Origin: Spartobacteria bacterium
Lineage (GTDB): Bacteria; Verrucomicrobiota; Verrucomicrobiia; Chthoniobacterales; UBA10450
DNA length: 64,000 nucleotides
Assembly: GCA_003134785.1 (NCBI GenBank)
Contig: PLCN01000022.1
Location: forward strand, 124,001 to 188,000
Reading direction: 5' to 3'
Part shown: piece by piece, positions 1 through 6,266 of the stretch
Layout: every line of letters begins with the position of its first letter
How positions within the stretch are numbered: position 1 is the stretch's first letter
Translations under genes and position numbers: made by a program
The notes under the pieces: model-generated
The model's database searches: none
Told to the model about the DNA's origin: nothing
Seen by the model: the letters and a program-made list of their open reading frames with translations, nothing else

Positions 1-318
1 CTGGTCCCCCTCGAAAATGCGAGCACACAGGTTCTGATAACTGTTAGAGGAATTTTGCCAGCCTACATTGTAGCCGTGAACAAAGAAGGTGACGTGAGGT
101 TGATCTTCGTGTTCCGATGAATCGATCAGTGGAAATTGATCGGCCGCTGCGACGAGGAGGGTCTGAAATTGACTGGGAGTGATACGCTGCCACGCGATGG
201 TCCCGTCGTTCGCCAAAGCATCCGCTACCCAATAGGTGACCGGCCCGCGATCGGTGCTGCTCGGCTGGCCGTTTCTGAGCGCTCGGTCTGAGATTCTCCA
301 AAACTTTGGCTGGTTCAT
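1..318 (-). CDS. Alpha/beta hydrolase (DUF900-like), 3' end outside window
   Basis: The minus-strand frame from the ATG at 318-316 stays open for 106 codons to the window edge, so only the N-terminal part is present. It contains VTFFVHGYNVGW at about residues 80-91. The HGYN-type oxyanion-hole strand is typical of alpha/beta hydrolases of the DUF900/esterase kind, just before the expected nucleophile elbow. GGAG lies 7 nt upstream of this ATG and fits a ribosome site. A longer frame starting at 424 in another register has no recognisable sequence and is read as a shadow. Substrate unknown; the catalytic Ser-Asp-His would lie beyond base 1. Confidence 0.72.
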   Translation of the reverse strand, partial: MNQPKFWRISDRALRNGQPSSTDRGPVTYWVADALANDGTIAWQRITPSQFQTLLVAAADQFPLIDSSEHEDQPHVTFFVHGYNVGWQNSSNSYQNLCARIFEGDQ

Positions 319-556
319 TTATGTGCTCCAGGGCGAGAGGAACGAGCTGCTCGTTAGCGTTATTTTTTTGGGTTAGGACGTCTGACTGCAGAGGTAGAAT
401 TTTGTAATGTTCAAAGGTCTTCATCTGCGTACTACGGAGCCTTTACTTCGAAGTTCTCGAAAAAATTTAAACAACCTACCTGGCGCGACACCGCAGCTCG
501 CTTTCTCCAAGACAACTGACCGTTGAGCGGTTGGTGTGCTTGGCCGAGAGTTGGAA

Positions 557-1096
557 ATGACAACATGCGAGCCACAGGCGGTCCTAGCCTATTGGCTCGT
601 ACCGGCGAAACCACCGCGGAGCTTTTTCACTTCGACGATTGCCGAGCTCGCAGCGCGATATGGTGCGCCAGTCTTCGAGCCACACGTAACGGTTTACGCG
701 AGCAGGAAAGGAGAGGAAAATCCGGAAGAGACCTTGAGCAGCGCTCTCGCGAGATGCGAACCGTTTCGACTTTCCGTTCGCGACATTCAGTGTTCCGACG
801 AGTTTACCAAAACGGTGTTTGTGCGGTTCGAGGCGAGCGCACAGCTCTTGGCGCTAAGTCGCGCGTTTCAACGAACGTCGACTTCGCATGATGAATGCCA
901 ACTTAATCCGCATCTCAGCCTGATTTACAAAGAGATGACGCCCGCGACGAGAGTTGGGGTCGCAGCTTCGATAAAGTTGCCTTTTACCGAAGTGCTGTTC
1001 GATTCGGCGAAGGCCGTTGTCTGCCCGACACCTATCCGATCGCGCGAGGATGTGGAGGCGTGGCGCGTCGTGGCGACCCAGAGGCTGGCCCAATGA
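557..1096 (+). CDS. 2H phosphoesterase / cyclic phosphodiesterase-like protein
   Basis: A 179-aa protein with the two H-x-[ST] motifs of the 2H phosphoesterase superfamily: HVT at residue 43 and HLS at residue 119, about 75 residues apart as in plant and yeast cyclic phosphodiesterases. Such enzymes open 2',3'-cyclic phosphates or ADP-ribose cyclic phosphates. Its stop overlaps the rtcB start (ATGA at 1093-1096), so the two are probably translationally coupled and act in one RNA end-healing and ligation pathway. A GTG at 536 would add seven residues; the ATG at 557 follows GAGAG. Family is solid; the exact substrate is inferred. Confidence 0.82.
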   Translation: MTTCEPQAVLAYWLVPAKPPRSFFTSTIAELAARYGAPVFEPHVTVYASRKGEENPEETLSSALARCEPFRLSVRDIQCSDEFTKTVFVRFEASAQLLALSRAFQRTSTSHDECQLNPHLSLIYKEMTPATRVGVAASIKLPFTEVLFDSAKAVVCPTPIRSREDVEAWRVVATQRLAQ

Positions 1097-2133
1097 AGAC
1101 GAAGATTTTTGGCGAGCACGATGAGTCGACCATCGCGCAAATTGATCGGTGTGTGGCGGCGGGCGGCGAGCGCGGGGTCTTGTGCGCGGATGGTCACAAG
1201 GGGTATGCGCAGCCGATCGGAGGTGTCGTGGCTTACAAAGACAAGATCTCGCTTTCGGGAGTTGGGTTCGATATTGCGTGCGGGAATCTTGCCATCCGCA
1301 CGGACGCGATGCGTTCGCAAATCGCGCCGGCGATGGAAGAGATCATGGACGAGGTGGTGCGGGACATTTCTTTCGGCATCGGGAGGACGAGCAAGACGCG
1401 GATCGACCATGAGCTGTTTGATGATCCGGCGTGGAGCTTGCGGCCATTGGCGGAGCTGAAGCAAAGTGCGGCGGCGCAACTCGGCACGGTCGGAGGCGGC
1501 AATCATTATGTGGATATTTTTGCGGACGAGGCGGACCGCATTTGGGTCGGCGTGCATTTTGGATCGAGAGGACTCGGACATAAGACGGCCACTTATTTTC
1601 TGAAGGAGGCGGGAGGCAAGGATGGAATGGATGTGCCGCCTACGGTGGTTTTGGATGCGTCGGCGCTCGGGGAGAATTATGTCGCGGCAATGACGTTGGT
1701 AGGACGTTACGCGTACGCAGGTCGTGAGGCGGTGGCGCGGCATGTGGTGCGCGGGATCTTGCGGGCGCAAGTCGTCGAGGAAATTCACAACCATCACAAC
1801 TTCGCCTGGCGGGAGGACCATGAGGGCGAGCGATATTGGGTCGTTCGAAAAGGCGCGACGCCGGCGTTTCCTGGTCAGAAAGGTTTTATCGGCGGGAGCA
1901 TGGGCGATGACGCTGTCATTGTCGAAGGCGTCGATTCGTCGATCTCGCGCGACGCGCTTTTTTCTACGGTTCATGGCGCGGGACGAATCATGTCGCGCAC
2001 AGCCGCGAAAGGGCGATTCGTAAAGATCGAAGGCAAACGTGTTCGAACCGACGGTCTCGTTAGGCATGACGAGATGATGGGGTGGATTGCCGATAAAGGC
2101 GTTGTCTTGCGTGGCGGTAGTGTCCTAATTTGA
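1093..2133 (+). CDS. rtcB: RtcB-type RNA ligase, 5' portion, 3' end cut off by a transposon
   Basis: RtcB joins 2',3'-cyclic-phosphate or 3'-phosphate RNA ends to 5'-OH ends using GTP and Mn2+. Expected ligand residues are visible: D60 and C63 in GVGFDIACGN, H138 in GGGNHY, H155 in VGVHFGSRG, histidines in IHNHHNF (231-236), and the guanylylated histidine motif HGAGR at 294. The frame is normal to codon 341, then enters the transposon repeat at 2116 and stops after five foreign residues. The remaining 48 codons lie at 6295-6441. The residual 346-aa product lacks the C-terminal segment, including the DPYKD end whose lysine in the archaeal enzyme contacts the guanine, so it is probably inactive. 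Coupled to the upstream 2H phosphoesterase by an ATGA overlap. Confidence 0.93.
   Translation: MKTKIFGEHDESTIAQIDRCVAAGGERGVLCADGHKGYAQPIGGVVAYKDKISLSGVGFDIACGNLAIRTDAMRSQIAPAMEEIMDEVVRDISFGIGRTSKTRIDHELFDDPAWSLRPLAELKQSAAAQLGTVGGGNHYVDIFADEADRIWVGVHFGSRGLGHKTATYFLKEAGGKDGMDVPPTVVLDASALGENYVAAMTLVGRYAYAGREAVARHVVRGILRAQVVEEIHNHHNFAWREDHEGERYWVVRKGATPAFPGQKGFIGGSMGDDAVIVEGVDSSISRDALFSTVHGAGRIMSRTAAKGRFVKIEGKRVRTDGLVRHDEMMGWIADKGVVLRGGSVLI
2108..2115. repeat. Target-site duplication, left copy
   Basis: TGCGTGGC immediately precedes the left inverted repeat and is repeated directly after the right one at 6287-6294. An 8-bp duplication suits IS1-family transposition. Confidence 0.93.
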
Positions 2134-2135
2134 AA
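2116..2135 (+). repeat. Left terminal inverted repeat (IRL)
   Basis: Reads ggtagtgtcctaatttgaaa. Its reverse complement matches 6267-6286 with one mismatch and 5829-5848 with one different mismatch. Confidence 0.95.
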
Positions 2136-2176
2136 TAATTTCTTTTTTGTTCAAGGCGGTCTATCTTCTCAGACGG

Positions 2177-2368
2177 ATGAAGATCATGGTCTATCTGAAG
2201 TATGAGCGTGGCGACGAAGATCGCGACCCCTCTAGCACATTCTCTGAATATGACGCGCTACAGGCGTCAGTGAAGGACGGGTTTCTCCGAGTAGTCGAAA
2301 GGGTTGGCCAGCGAATCGTTCACGTCTCGCTAGATCAAATTGCGATGTGGACAGAAGAGGAAAAATAA
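2177..2368 (+). CDS. Small hypothetical protein (transposon passenger)
   Basis: A 63-aa acidic frame starting MKIMVYLKYERGDED and ending DQIAMWTEEEK, the first gene inside the left end of the transposon. I do not recognise the family. A start at 2147 would add ten residues, but the ATG at 2177 follows GACGG and gives a more normal N-terminus. It may be a small regulatory or passenger protein; coding status is moderately likely from composition and position. Confidence 0.45.
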   Translation: MKIMVYLKYERGDEDRDPSSTFSEYDALQASVKDGFLRVVERVGQRIVHVSLDQIAMWTEEEK

Positions 2369-2382
2369 AAGGAATTTAGCCG

Positions 2383-3291
2383 CTAAACTGCGGCGTCAAA
2401 CTCCAATTCTGATTCAGGAATCCCCGTCCCGGTAGAGGACTGGTAATACTTCACGCCCTCCTTCTCGCCCGCATAGCCGATTATCGTAACCGGCTTGTCG
2501 TGGTCTTTATTTCGCCAGATCGCCTGTTTTGGATATTCCGACCGAACAATTTTCTTTTTCCAGAGCTTGAGCGTGTCCAACAGGAGATCAAAGTCAGAAT
2601 CCGACATTCCAACAGGGATGGGCGCGTCGCCTATGTCCAGCGGAATTGGAAGGTAGCGAAGATTCGATGTCATTGGTGGAGATGATTGACTAAAGGCATT
2701 TGCAAGCGACCTGTATGGGGGCTTCGCAAGTTCAGCAGCAGAATTTGGTAGAATCTCGTCGTCATTTTGTTGCGTAATTTTATCAGAGTCGAGCAGCTTT
2801 GCAAACGCAATTGTATCCAAATATTGATCGATAAGAGCTTTTCCAGCCGGCTCAGTAAAATGGAGCTCGAAAACCAAATAATCATGAATGGCTCCCTCGG
2901 ATGCTCCATCCGCACCGAATTTTTGCCATAGTTTTGCGTGAATGCTGGGTAGAAGAGCAGCTTGCTTAATAAGCTGATCGCGATTCGGTGCGGATGGATT
3001 CAAAAGCGTAACTGCCAACTCGGTTAATTTAACCTTCCGCGTGTGGCCGCTGCCTTCAGCGTCAAAAAGCCCGTATTTCCTCATTGCGGAGATCGCTAGG
3101 GGGCCGGTGCTGCTCTTTGCGCCAAATCCCAAGTCTGTAATCGCACGAGATACTAAGACAGATTGTCGGCGATCATGCTCCCAGAACGTCTTTGCTAGTT
3201 CAAGGGCCTTGCTCAAACCGATTGATGGATAATTTGGGCTTCGCTCCCGCTGCTTCGTTCCTGGGGAATTTTGGGTCGTTTTATCAGCCAT
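2383..3291 (-). CDS. Winged-helix-like hypothetical protein (DUF5343-like), transposon passenger
   Basis: A 302-aa soluble protein from the ATG at 3291. Residues ~25-100 (YPSIGLSKALELAKTFWEHD, then MRKYGLFDAEG and VKLTELAVTLL) have the layout of a two-copy winged-helix DNA-binding region, resembling DUF5343-type proteins as far as I recall the family. The middle (~110-160) is helical and the C-terminus (~240-302) looks like a small separate domain. It is transcribed away from the RNA locus at 3370-3670 and could regulate the element; that role is inferred. An alternative start at 3351 adds 20 residues with no obvious ribosome site. Confidence 0.62.
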   Translation of the reverse strand: MADKTTQNSPGTKQRERSPNYPSIGLSKALELAKTFWEHDRRQSVLVSRAITDLGFGAKSSTGPLAISAMRKYGLFDAEGSGHTRKVKLTELAVTLLNPSAPNRDQLIKQAALLPSIHAKLWQKFGADGASEGAIHDYLVFELHFTEPAGKALIDQYLDTIAFAKLLDSDKITQQNDDEILPNSAAELAKPPYRSLANAFSQSSPPMTSNLRYLPIPLDIGDAPIPVGMSDSDFDLLLDTLKLWKKKIVRSEYPKQAIWRNKDHDKPVTIIGYAGEKEGVKYYQSSTGTGIPESELEFDAAV

Positions 3292-3369
3292 AGGACAGAA
3301 ATTAGACCAATATTCGAGCCTGTCTAGATAAAAGTTTATATAAAACTCCAAGCTTTACATAAAAGTGAG

Positions 3370-3400
3370 TTGACAGTCCTATCAGATCATTCGATATTAT
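3370..3400 (+). promoter_or_regulatory. Sigma-70-like promoter for the structured RNA / tRNA-like locus
   Basis: A perfect TTGACA at 3370-3375 is followed by TATTAT at 3395-3400 (19-bp spacer) or GATATT at 3393-3398 (17-bp spacer). No plus-strand protein frame begins downstream until 3948. The expected transcript would start near 3407 and run through the hairpins and the tRNA-like sequence. Confidence 0.6.
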
Positions 3401-3406
3401 AGTCGA

Positions 3407-3597
3407 AGGATTGATTAAGGGTGATGATCAGAAGACATGCGTGCCCCGTGGTTGCGATGCGCCGGACGGCGGGGCGTGGTAGGCCGGGAGAGTAAATCCT
3501 TTGGGAAGAGGCCCATTCTCTCCCGGCCAACAGGCGCTAAAAGAGGGGCGAAACGTCCAATCCGTTCGCGCCCTCCAGTCACACTTAAAGTCAATTT
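3407..3597 (+). ncRNA. Putative structured non-coding RNA with three successive hairpins
   Basis: Three stems lie in tandem between the promoter and the tRNA-like sequence: GCCCCG...CGGGGC near 3442-3476; a perfect 11-bp stem ggccgggagag (3482-3492) with ctctcccggcc (3518-3528), enclosing a smaller TGGG/CCCA stem; and AGGGGCGAA paired with TTCGCGCCCT near 3543-3574 with one bulged base. No plausible protein is encoded. I do not recognise the RNA class. It may be the leader of the tRNA-like gene or an independent RNA of the transposon. Exact ends are not determined. Confidence 0.5.
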
Positions 3598-3670
3598 GGG
3601 GCCGTAGGTTTAACGGTAGAACCAGCAGGATTTACACCGGCAAGTGCGGGTCCAACTCCCGTCGGCTCCA
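3598..3670 (+). tRNA. tRNA-like gene, apparent anticodon UUA (ochre-reading), inside transposon
   Basis: A 73-nt cloverleaf can be drawn. The acceptor GGGGCCG pairs with CGGCTCC (3663-3669) and the discriminator is A3670. The D arm is GGTTT/GAACC around a canonical AACGGTA loop. The anticodon arm is GCAGG-ATTTACA-CCGGC with one A/G mismatch, a 4-nt variable loop follows, and the T arm is GCGGG-TCCAACT-CCCGT. The loop places TTA at 34-36, which would read UAA. C at 37 and C at 55 are unusual, so it may be a tRNA mimic or a decaying gene. CCA is not encoded beyond the acceptor. Confidence 0.55.
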
Positions 3671-3673
3671 TCT

Positions 3674-3693
3674 GACTTTCTGTGCTACATAAT
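3674..3693 (-). repeat. 20-bp repeat, third copy, inverted
   Basis: Reverse complement reads attatgtagcacagaaagtc, matching the two direct copies at 3880 and 3913 in 17 of 20 positions or nearly so (core TGTAGCACA.AAAGTC). It lies 3 bp after the tRNA-like gene and just past the stop of the RHH-like gene, so that gene is bracketed by inverted copies. Confidence 0.75.
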
Positions 3694-3699
3694 CTCATA

Positions 3700-3924
3700 T
3701 CACGCTGCATCAATCAATGTCTTTCTCACCCAAACCGGCAATTTGTTTCCGGCTCGTTTTGCCGCTGCCTCAAATCGACGGAGTTCATCCTGGGAAACGC
3801 GAGCACGGAGAACGTGTTCCTTAGCGGCCCCAGCCGGCAGTTTTGGGCGACCGAGGATTACGGTTTTTCTAGATTTTCTTTTCTGTAGCACAAAAAGTCT
3901 TGACCTAATATATTTCTGTAGCAC
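3700..3924 (-). CDS. Ribbon-helix-helix-like DNA-binding protein (MobC/antitoxin type)
   Basis: A 74-aa basic protein. The core GRPKLPAGAAKEHVLRARVS, then DELRRFEAAAKRAGN and LPVWVRKTLIDAA, has the strand-helix-helix layout of ribbon-helix-helix repressors and MobC-like relaxosome proteins. The start is GTG at 3924; a second in-frame GTG at 3891 would give 63 residues. It is divergent from the transposase, and the 20-bp repeats lie across the shared promoter. A role as repressor of the transposase is therefore likely but inferred. Confidence 0.62.
   Translation of the reverse strand: MLQKYIRSRLFVLQKRKSRKTVILGRPKLPAGAAKEHVLRARVSQDELRRFEAAAKRAGNKLPVWVRKTLIDAA
3880..3899 (+). repeat. 20-bp direct repeat copy 1, possible operator
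   Basis: tttctgtagcacaaaaagtc, ending exactly where the putative -35 TTGACC (3900-3905) of the transposase begins. Spaced 33 bp (about three helical turns) from copy 2. Confidence 0.75.
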
Positions 3925-3927
3925 AAT
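3900..3927 (+). promoter_or_regulatory. Putative transposase promoter overlapped by operators
   Basis: TTGACC at 3900-3905, a 16-bp spacer, then CACAAT at 3922-3927 inside repeat copy 2. The transposase ATG follows at 3948. A repressor on the repeats would cover both promoter boxes. Confidence 0.45.
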
Positions 3928-3932
3928 AAGTC
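3913..3932 (+). repeat. 20-bp direct repeat copy 2, possible operator
   Basis: tttctgtagcacaataagtc, 19/20 identical to copy 1 at 3880-3899. Confidence 0.75.
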
Positions 3933-3947
3933 GAGAAAAGAAATCTT

Positions 3948-4772
3948 ATGGCAAACATCCTCAGCAAAGAAAAACAGATCGCGGTGATTAGTGCACTGGC
4001 AGAGGGAAATTCAATCCGATCAATCGAGCGCATGACGGAAATCCATCGCGATACGATCATGCGCCTTGGTGTGCGCGTCGGCGAAACCTGCCACCAAATC
4101 CTCGATCAGAAAATGCGTGGATTGAATTGCTCTCGCATTGAGATTGATGAGTTGTGGGGATTCATCGGCAAGAAAAAGTTTCATGCTAATCGCGCAGATC
4201 GCGCTGAGGGACTTGGGGACGTTTGGACTTTCCTGAGCATTGACCCCGTTACAAAAATCATTCCTTCCTACGTTGTGGGAAAGCGCGACCGATATCATGC
4301 AACGGTGTTCTTGGAAGATTTGGCATCACGTCTCAACAATCGGATTCAGCTTTCGAGTGATGCAATGAACGCATATCCCGATTCAGTCGAACGAGCGTTT
4401 GGCGCTGACATTGATTACGGACAGATCGTAAAGGAGTATTCATCCCCGACCGTGGAAGACCAGCGTAAGTACAGCCCCGCGACGCTGAGCGCCGTGTACA
4501 AGACCGCGATTGTCGGCGACCCGAATCCTGACTTGGTTTGCACGTCGTACATCGAAAGGGCGAACCTCACGATGCGGACACATTGCAAACGTCTCGCTCG
4601 TCTCACGCTGGCGTTCTCGAAAAAACTCCACAACTTCAAGGCCGCAATCGCGCTCAACGTCGCGTATTACAATCTTGTGAAAACCCACGGCACGCTCCGT
4701 TGCACGCCCGCAATGGCCGCTGGCGTCGAGAGCAGTGCGTGGACGATTGCCGATCTAGTCGATGCCTCCTAA
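3948..4772 (+). CDS. IS1-family-like DDE transposase
   Basis: A 274-aa single-frame transposase. Residues ~8-45 form a helix-turn-helix (LAEGNSIRSIERMTEIHRDT). Likely DDE residues are D67 in IDELWGFIGKK, D138 in LSSDAMNAYPDSV and E203 in YIERANLTMR, followed by the basic LARLTLAFSKKLHN segment seen in IS1-type enzymes. Unlike classical IS1 there is no separate InsA zinc-finger frame and no frameshift. It would act on the 20-bp ends at 2116 and 6267. Its last codons overlap the start of the next gene (ATG at 4762), implying coupled translation. Confidence 0.9.
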   Translation: MANILSKEKQIAVISALAEGNSIRSIERMTEIHRDTIMRLGVRVGETCHQILDQKMRGLNCSRIEIDELWGFIGKKKFHANRADRAEGLGDVWTFLSIDPVTKIIPSYVVGKRDRYHATVFLEDLASRLNNRIQLSSDAMNAYPDSVERAFGADIDYGQIVKEYSSPTVEDQRKYSPATLSAVYKTAIVGDPNPDLVCTSYIERANLTMRTHCKRLARLTLAFSKKLHNFKAAIALNVAYYNLVKTHGTLRCTPAMAAGVESSAWTIADLVDAS

Positions 4773-5076
4773 GAACGTCCAGAGCCTACAGAGTGCGATC
4801 AAAGCGATGCATGGATGCGGTTCGCGATATGTAGAATCTGTCCCGGTGCATGAAGTGTTTCATGGACAGACTGCGTGGCAAGGAACGGTCGAAGTTTTCG
4901 AGTTGATCGGCCACGTGAAAGCGAAGCGGGCATACACGTGGCAATATGACGAAGGCAAGGACACAAAAACGATCTCTGTTCTTGAAATTCCACCTGTAAA
5001 CTCTCCTCAAAGTGCTGTGAGAGTGGCAATTGCATCCAAAGGGAAAAATTCGTACGAAAGGGACAAAAATGCTTGA
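4762..5076 (+). CDS. Hypothetical protein coupled to transposase
   Basis: A 104-aa protein whose ATG lies 11 bp inside the transposase gene. Features seen: YVESVPVHEVFHGQTAWQG, GHVKAKRAYTW, then SVLEIPPVNSPQSAVRVAI. I recall similar ~100-aa proteins of unknown function in proteobacterial genomes, often near mobile DNA, but cannot name a domain. The overlap suggests co-expression with the transposase; a role as transposition accessory or an independent passenger is equally possible. Confidence 0.65.
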   Translation: MPPKNVQSLQSAIKAMHGCGSRYVESVPVHEVFHGQTAWQGTVEVFELIGHVKAKRAYTWQYDEGKDTKTISVLEIPPVNSPQSAVRVAIASKGKNSYERDKNA

Positions 5077-5143
5077 ACAAGGCGTACGCAATGCTAGTCT
5101 AATGCTTACCTTTAACCGCTACGCCAGTAGGCTGGCACACTCT

Positions 5144-5180
5144 AAACCCCTGAGTCGCTTCGGCGGCTTGGGGGTTTTTG
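5144..5180 (+). terminator. Rho-independent terminator after the transposase operon
   Basis: Stem AACCCC / GGGGTT plus AGTCGC / GCGGCT closed by a TTCG tetraloop, followed by a T-rich run on the plus strand. It lies between the transposase operon and the NYN gene, separating their transcription. Confidence 0.85.
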
Positions 5181-5189
5181 TTTTGCCCC

Positions 5190-5828
5190 ATGAAAGTAGC
5201 AATATTGATTGACGGAGAGTGGTTCAGAATTGCTCTATCCGAACGGCTCGGAGCGGCCCTGAAACCGCATGGCGTAACCGCAGAAGTCGTCCATAAGAAC
5301 GCGCTGCTTGCTGTTCAAAAAGGAGAGTCCGTTACTCGAATCTTTTATTACGATTCCGTGCCGCACGTGGGGAAAACCAGAAATCCAATTAGCAAGAAAT
5401 CTGTTCCCTGCATTAGCCCAGAGAAGGTTGACGCGCGCCATCGCTTTTTCCACGAACTTGGACAGATGCCGCTGATTGCGCTCAGGCGCGGGGTCGTCAA
5501 GCCCAGAGGATGGGTACTGCGAATGGCCTACGTTAAAGAAATGCTAAAGGGCGGCAAGGCACGGCCGTTAACCGCCGATGATGTTACCCTCTCGATGACA
5601 CAAAAAGGGGTTGATATGCGTATCGGGATTGATGTCGCCACATTGTCCCTCAAGAGGCAGGTGGATCGAATAATCCTGATTTCTGGCGATCTGGATATGA
5701 TTCCGGCTATGAAATTGGCAAGACGTGAAGGTGTTCAGGTGGCAATGGTCCAATTAGATAGAAGAAAAATTTCAACTGAACTCGTCGAGGATGCTGATTT
5801 TATTCGCACCATCACTCCGATTCTCTGA
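5190..5828 (+). CDS. NYN-domain (PIN-like, DUF88/LabA-type) putative ribonuclease
   Basis: A 212-aa protein starting MKVAILIDGEWF. The NYN/PIN-like acidic residues appear in order: D8 in the first strand, D142/D148 in KGVDMRIGIDVATLS, and D167/D169 in LISGDLDMIPA. DUF88/NYN proteins are metal-dependent RNA nucleases or regulators; RNA targets here are unknown. The ATG at 5190 lies just after the terminator, leaving no clear promoter in between, so it may depend on read-through or on the terminator region. Its TGA directly touches the internal inverted repeat at 5829, marking it as an original passenger of the element. Confidence 0.85.
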   Translation: MKVAILIDGEWFRIALSERLGAALKPHGVTAEVVHKNALLAVQKGESVTRIFYYDSVPHVGKTRNPISKKSVPCISPEKVDARHRFFHELGQMPLIALRRGVVKPRGWVLRMAYVKEMLKGGKARPLTADDVTLSMTQKGVDMRIGIDVATLSLKRQVDRIILISGDLDMIPAMKLARREGVQVAMVQLDRRKISTELVEDADFIRTITPIL

Positions 5829-5848
5829 TTTCAAATTAAGACACTACC
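5829..5848 (-). repeat. Internal second copy of the right inverted repeat
   Basis: tttcaaattaagacactacc; its reverse complement matches IRL 2116-2135 in 19 of 20 positions, as well as the outermost IRR does. It begins at the base after the NYN stop codon, so a shorter element 2116-5848 is structurally complete. Confidence 0.92.
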
Positions 5849-5930
5849 TGTTTTGTCCCTCTTTCCCTGGCAGCGAGTCAAAATGATTACGACTTTAGCT
5901 ACGACTTTCTGACTGCCTCTCGCCTGAATC

Positions 5931-6257
5931 GTGGCTAAGGTCTTTAAATTCCGAAGTCGGTTTGTCGATTTTTTGGTCTATGTCACGTTCGATATGGATG
6001 CTTACCGCCGAGGCGAAATCCCTAGCAATCAGCCAACCGTGCTTTGCGATGGGAAGCCTACAGATGTAATTCTTCCCGCTTACAAAGCATGGATGCACTC
6101 CGTCATGTCGGAGATAGCAAAGCGGATCGACGAAGAAATTGTGTACTCTCTGCCCATTACGCTTGAGCCGAATCGCAATACCCCAGCGAGCAATTCTGAG
6201 GTTTGGATATACTATCCAGATGGCAACTATGAGCGTGCCAAAGAACCGCCGAATTGA
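5931..6257 (+). CDS. Hypothetical protein in the outer module of the transposon
   Basis: A 108-aa frame from GTG at 5931 (or 87 aa from ATG 5994), with sequence such as VYVTFDMDAYRRGEIPSNQP and VWIYYPDGNYERAKEPPN. No family recognised. It is the only frame of sensible composition between the internal repeat (5848) and the outermost repeat (6267), and it ends 10 bp before that repeat, like the NYN gene before its own. No strong ribosome site precedes either start. Confidence 0.45.
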   Translation: MAKVFKFRSRFVDFLVYVTFDMDAYRRGEIPSNQPTVLCDGKPTDVILPAYKAWMHSVMSEIAKRIDEEIVYSLPITLEPNRNTPASNSEVWIYYPDGNYERAKEPPN

Positions 6258-6266
6258 ATCGAGCGC

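Noticed and set aside
44-424. 126-residue minus-strand frame at the window start
   Set aside because: Its sequence turns into Arg/Ser-rich nonsense, whereas the overlapping frame from 318 carries an alpha/beta hydrolase motif and a good ribosome site.
925-2067. 380-residue minus-strand frame opposite rtcB
   Set aside because: Antisense shadow of a G+C-rich gene; Arg-rich and without any motif, while rtcB is unmistakable.
3407-3597. Group I intron or integron attC site
   Set aside because: No catalytic core features, splice product or attC-type core sites (GTTRRRY/RYYYAAC) in the right layout.
3598-3670. Part of a tmRNA
   Set aside because: Both acceptor halves are next to each other with a full D arm and anticodon arm; no tag-peptide frame lies between tRNA halves.
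5144-5180. Right end of a smaller IS at the terminator
   Set aside because: No match to the 20-bp terminal repeat or to any duplication there; the hairpin and T-run fit a terminator.
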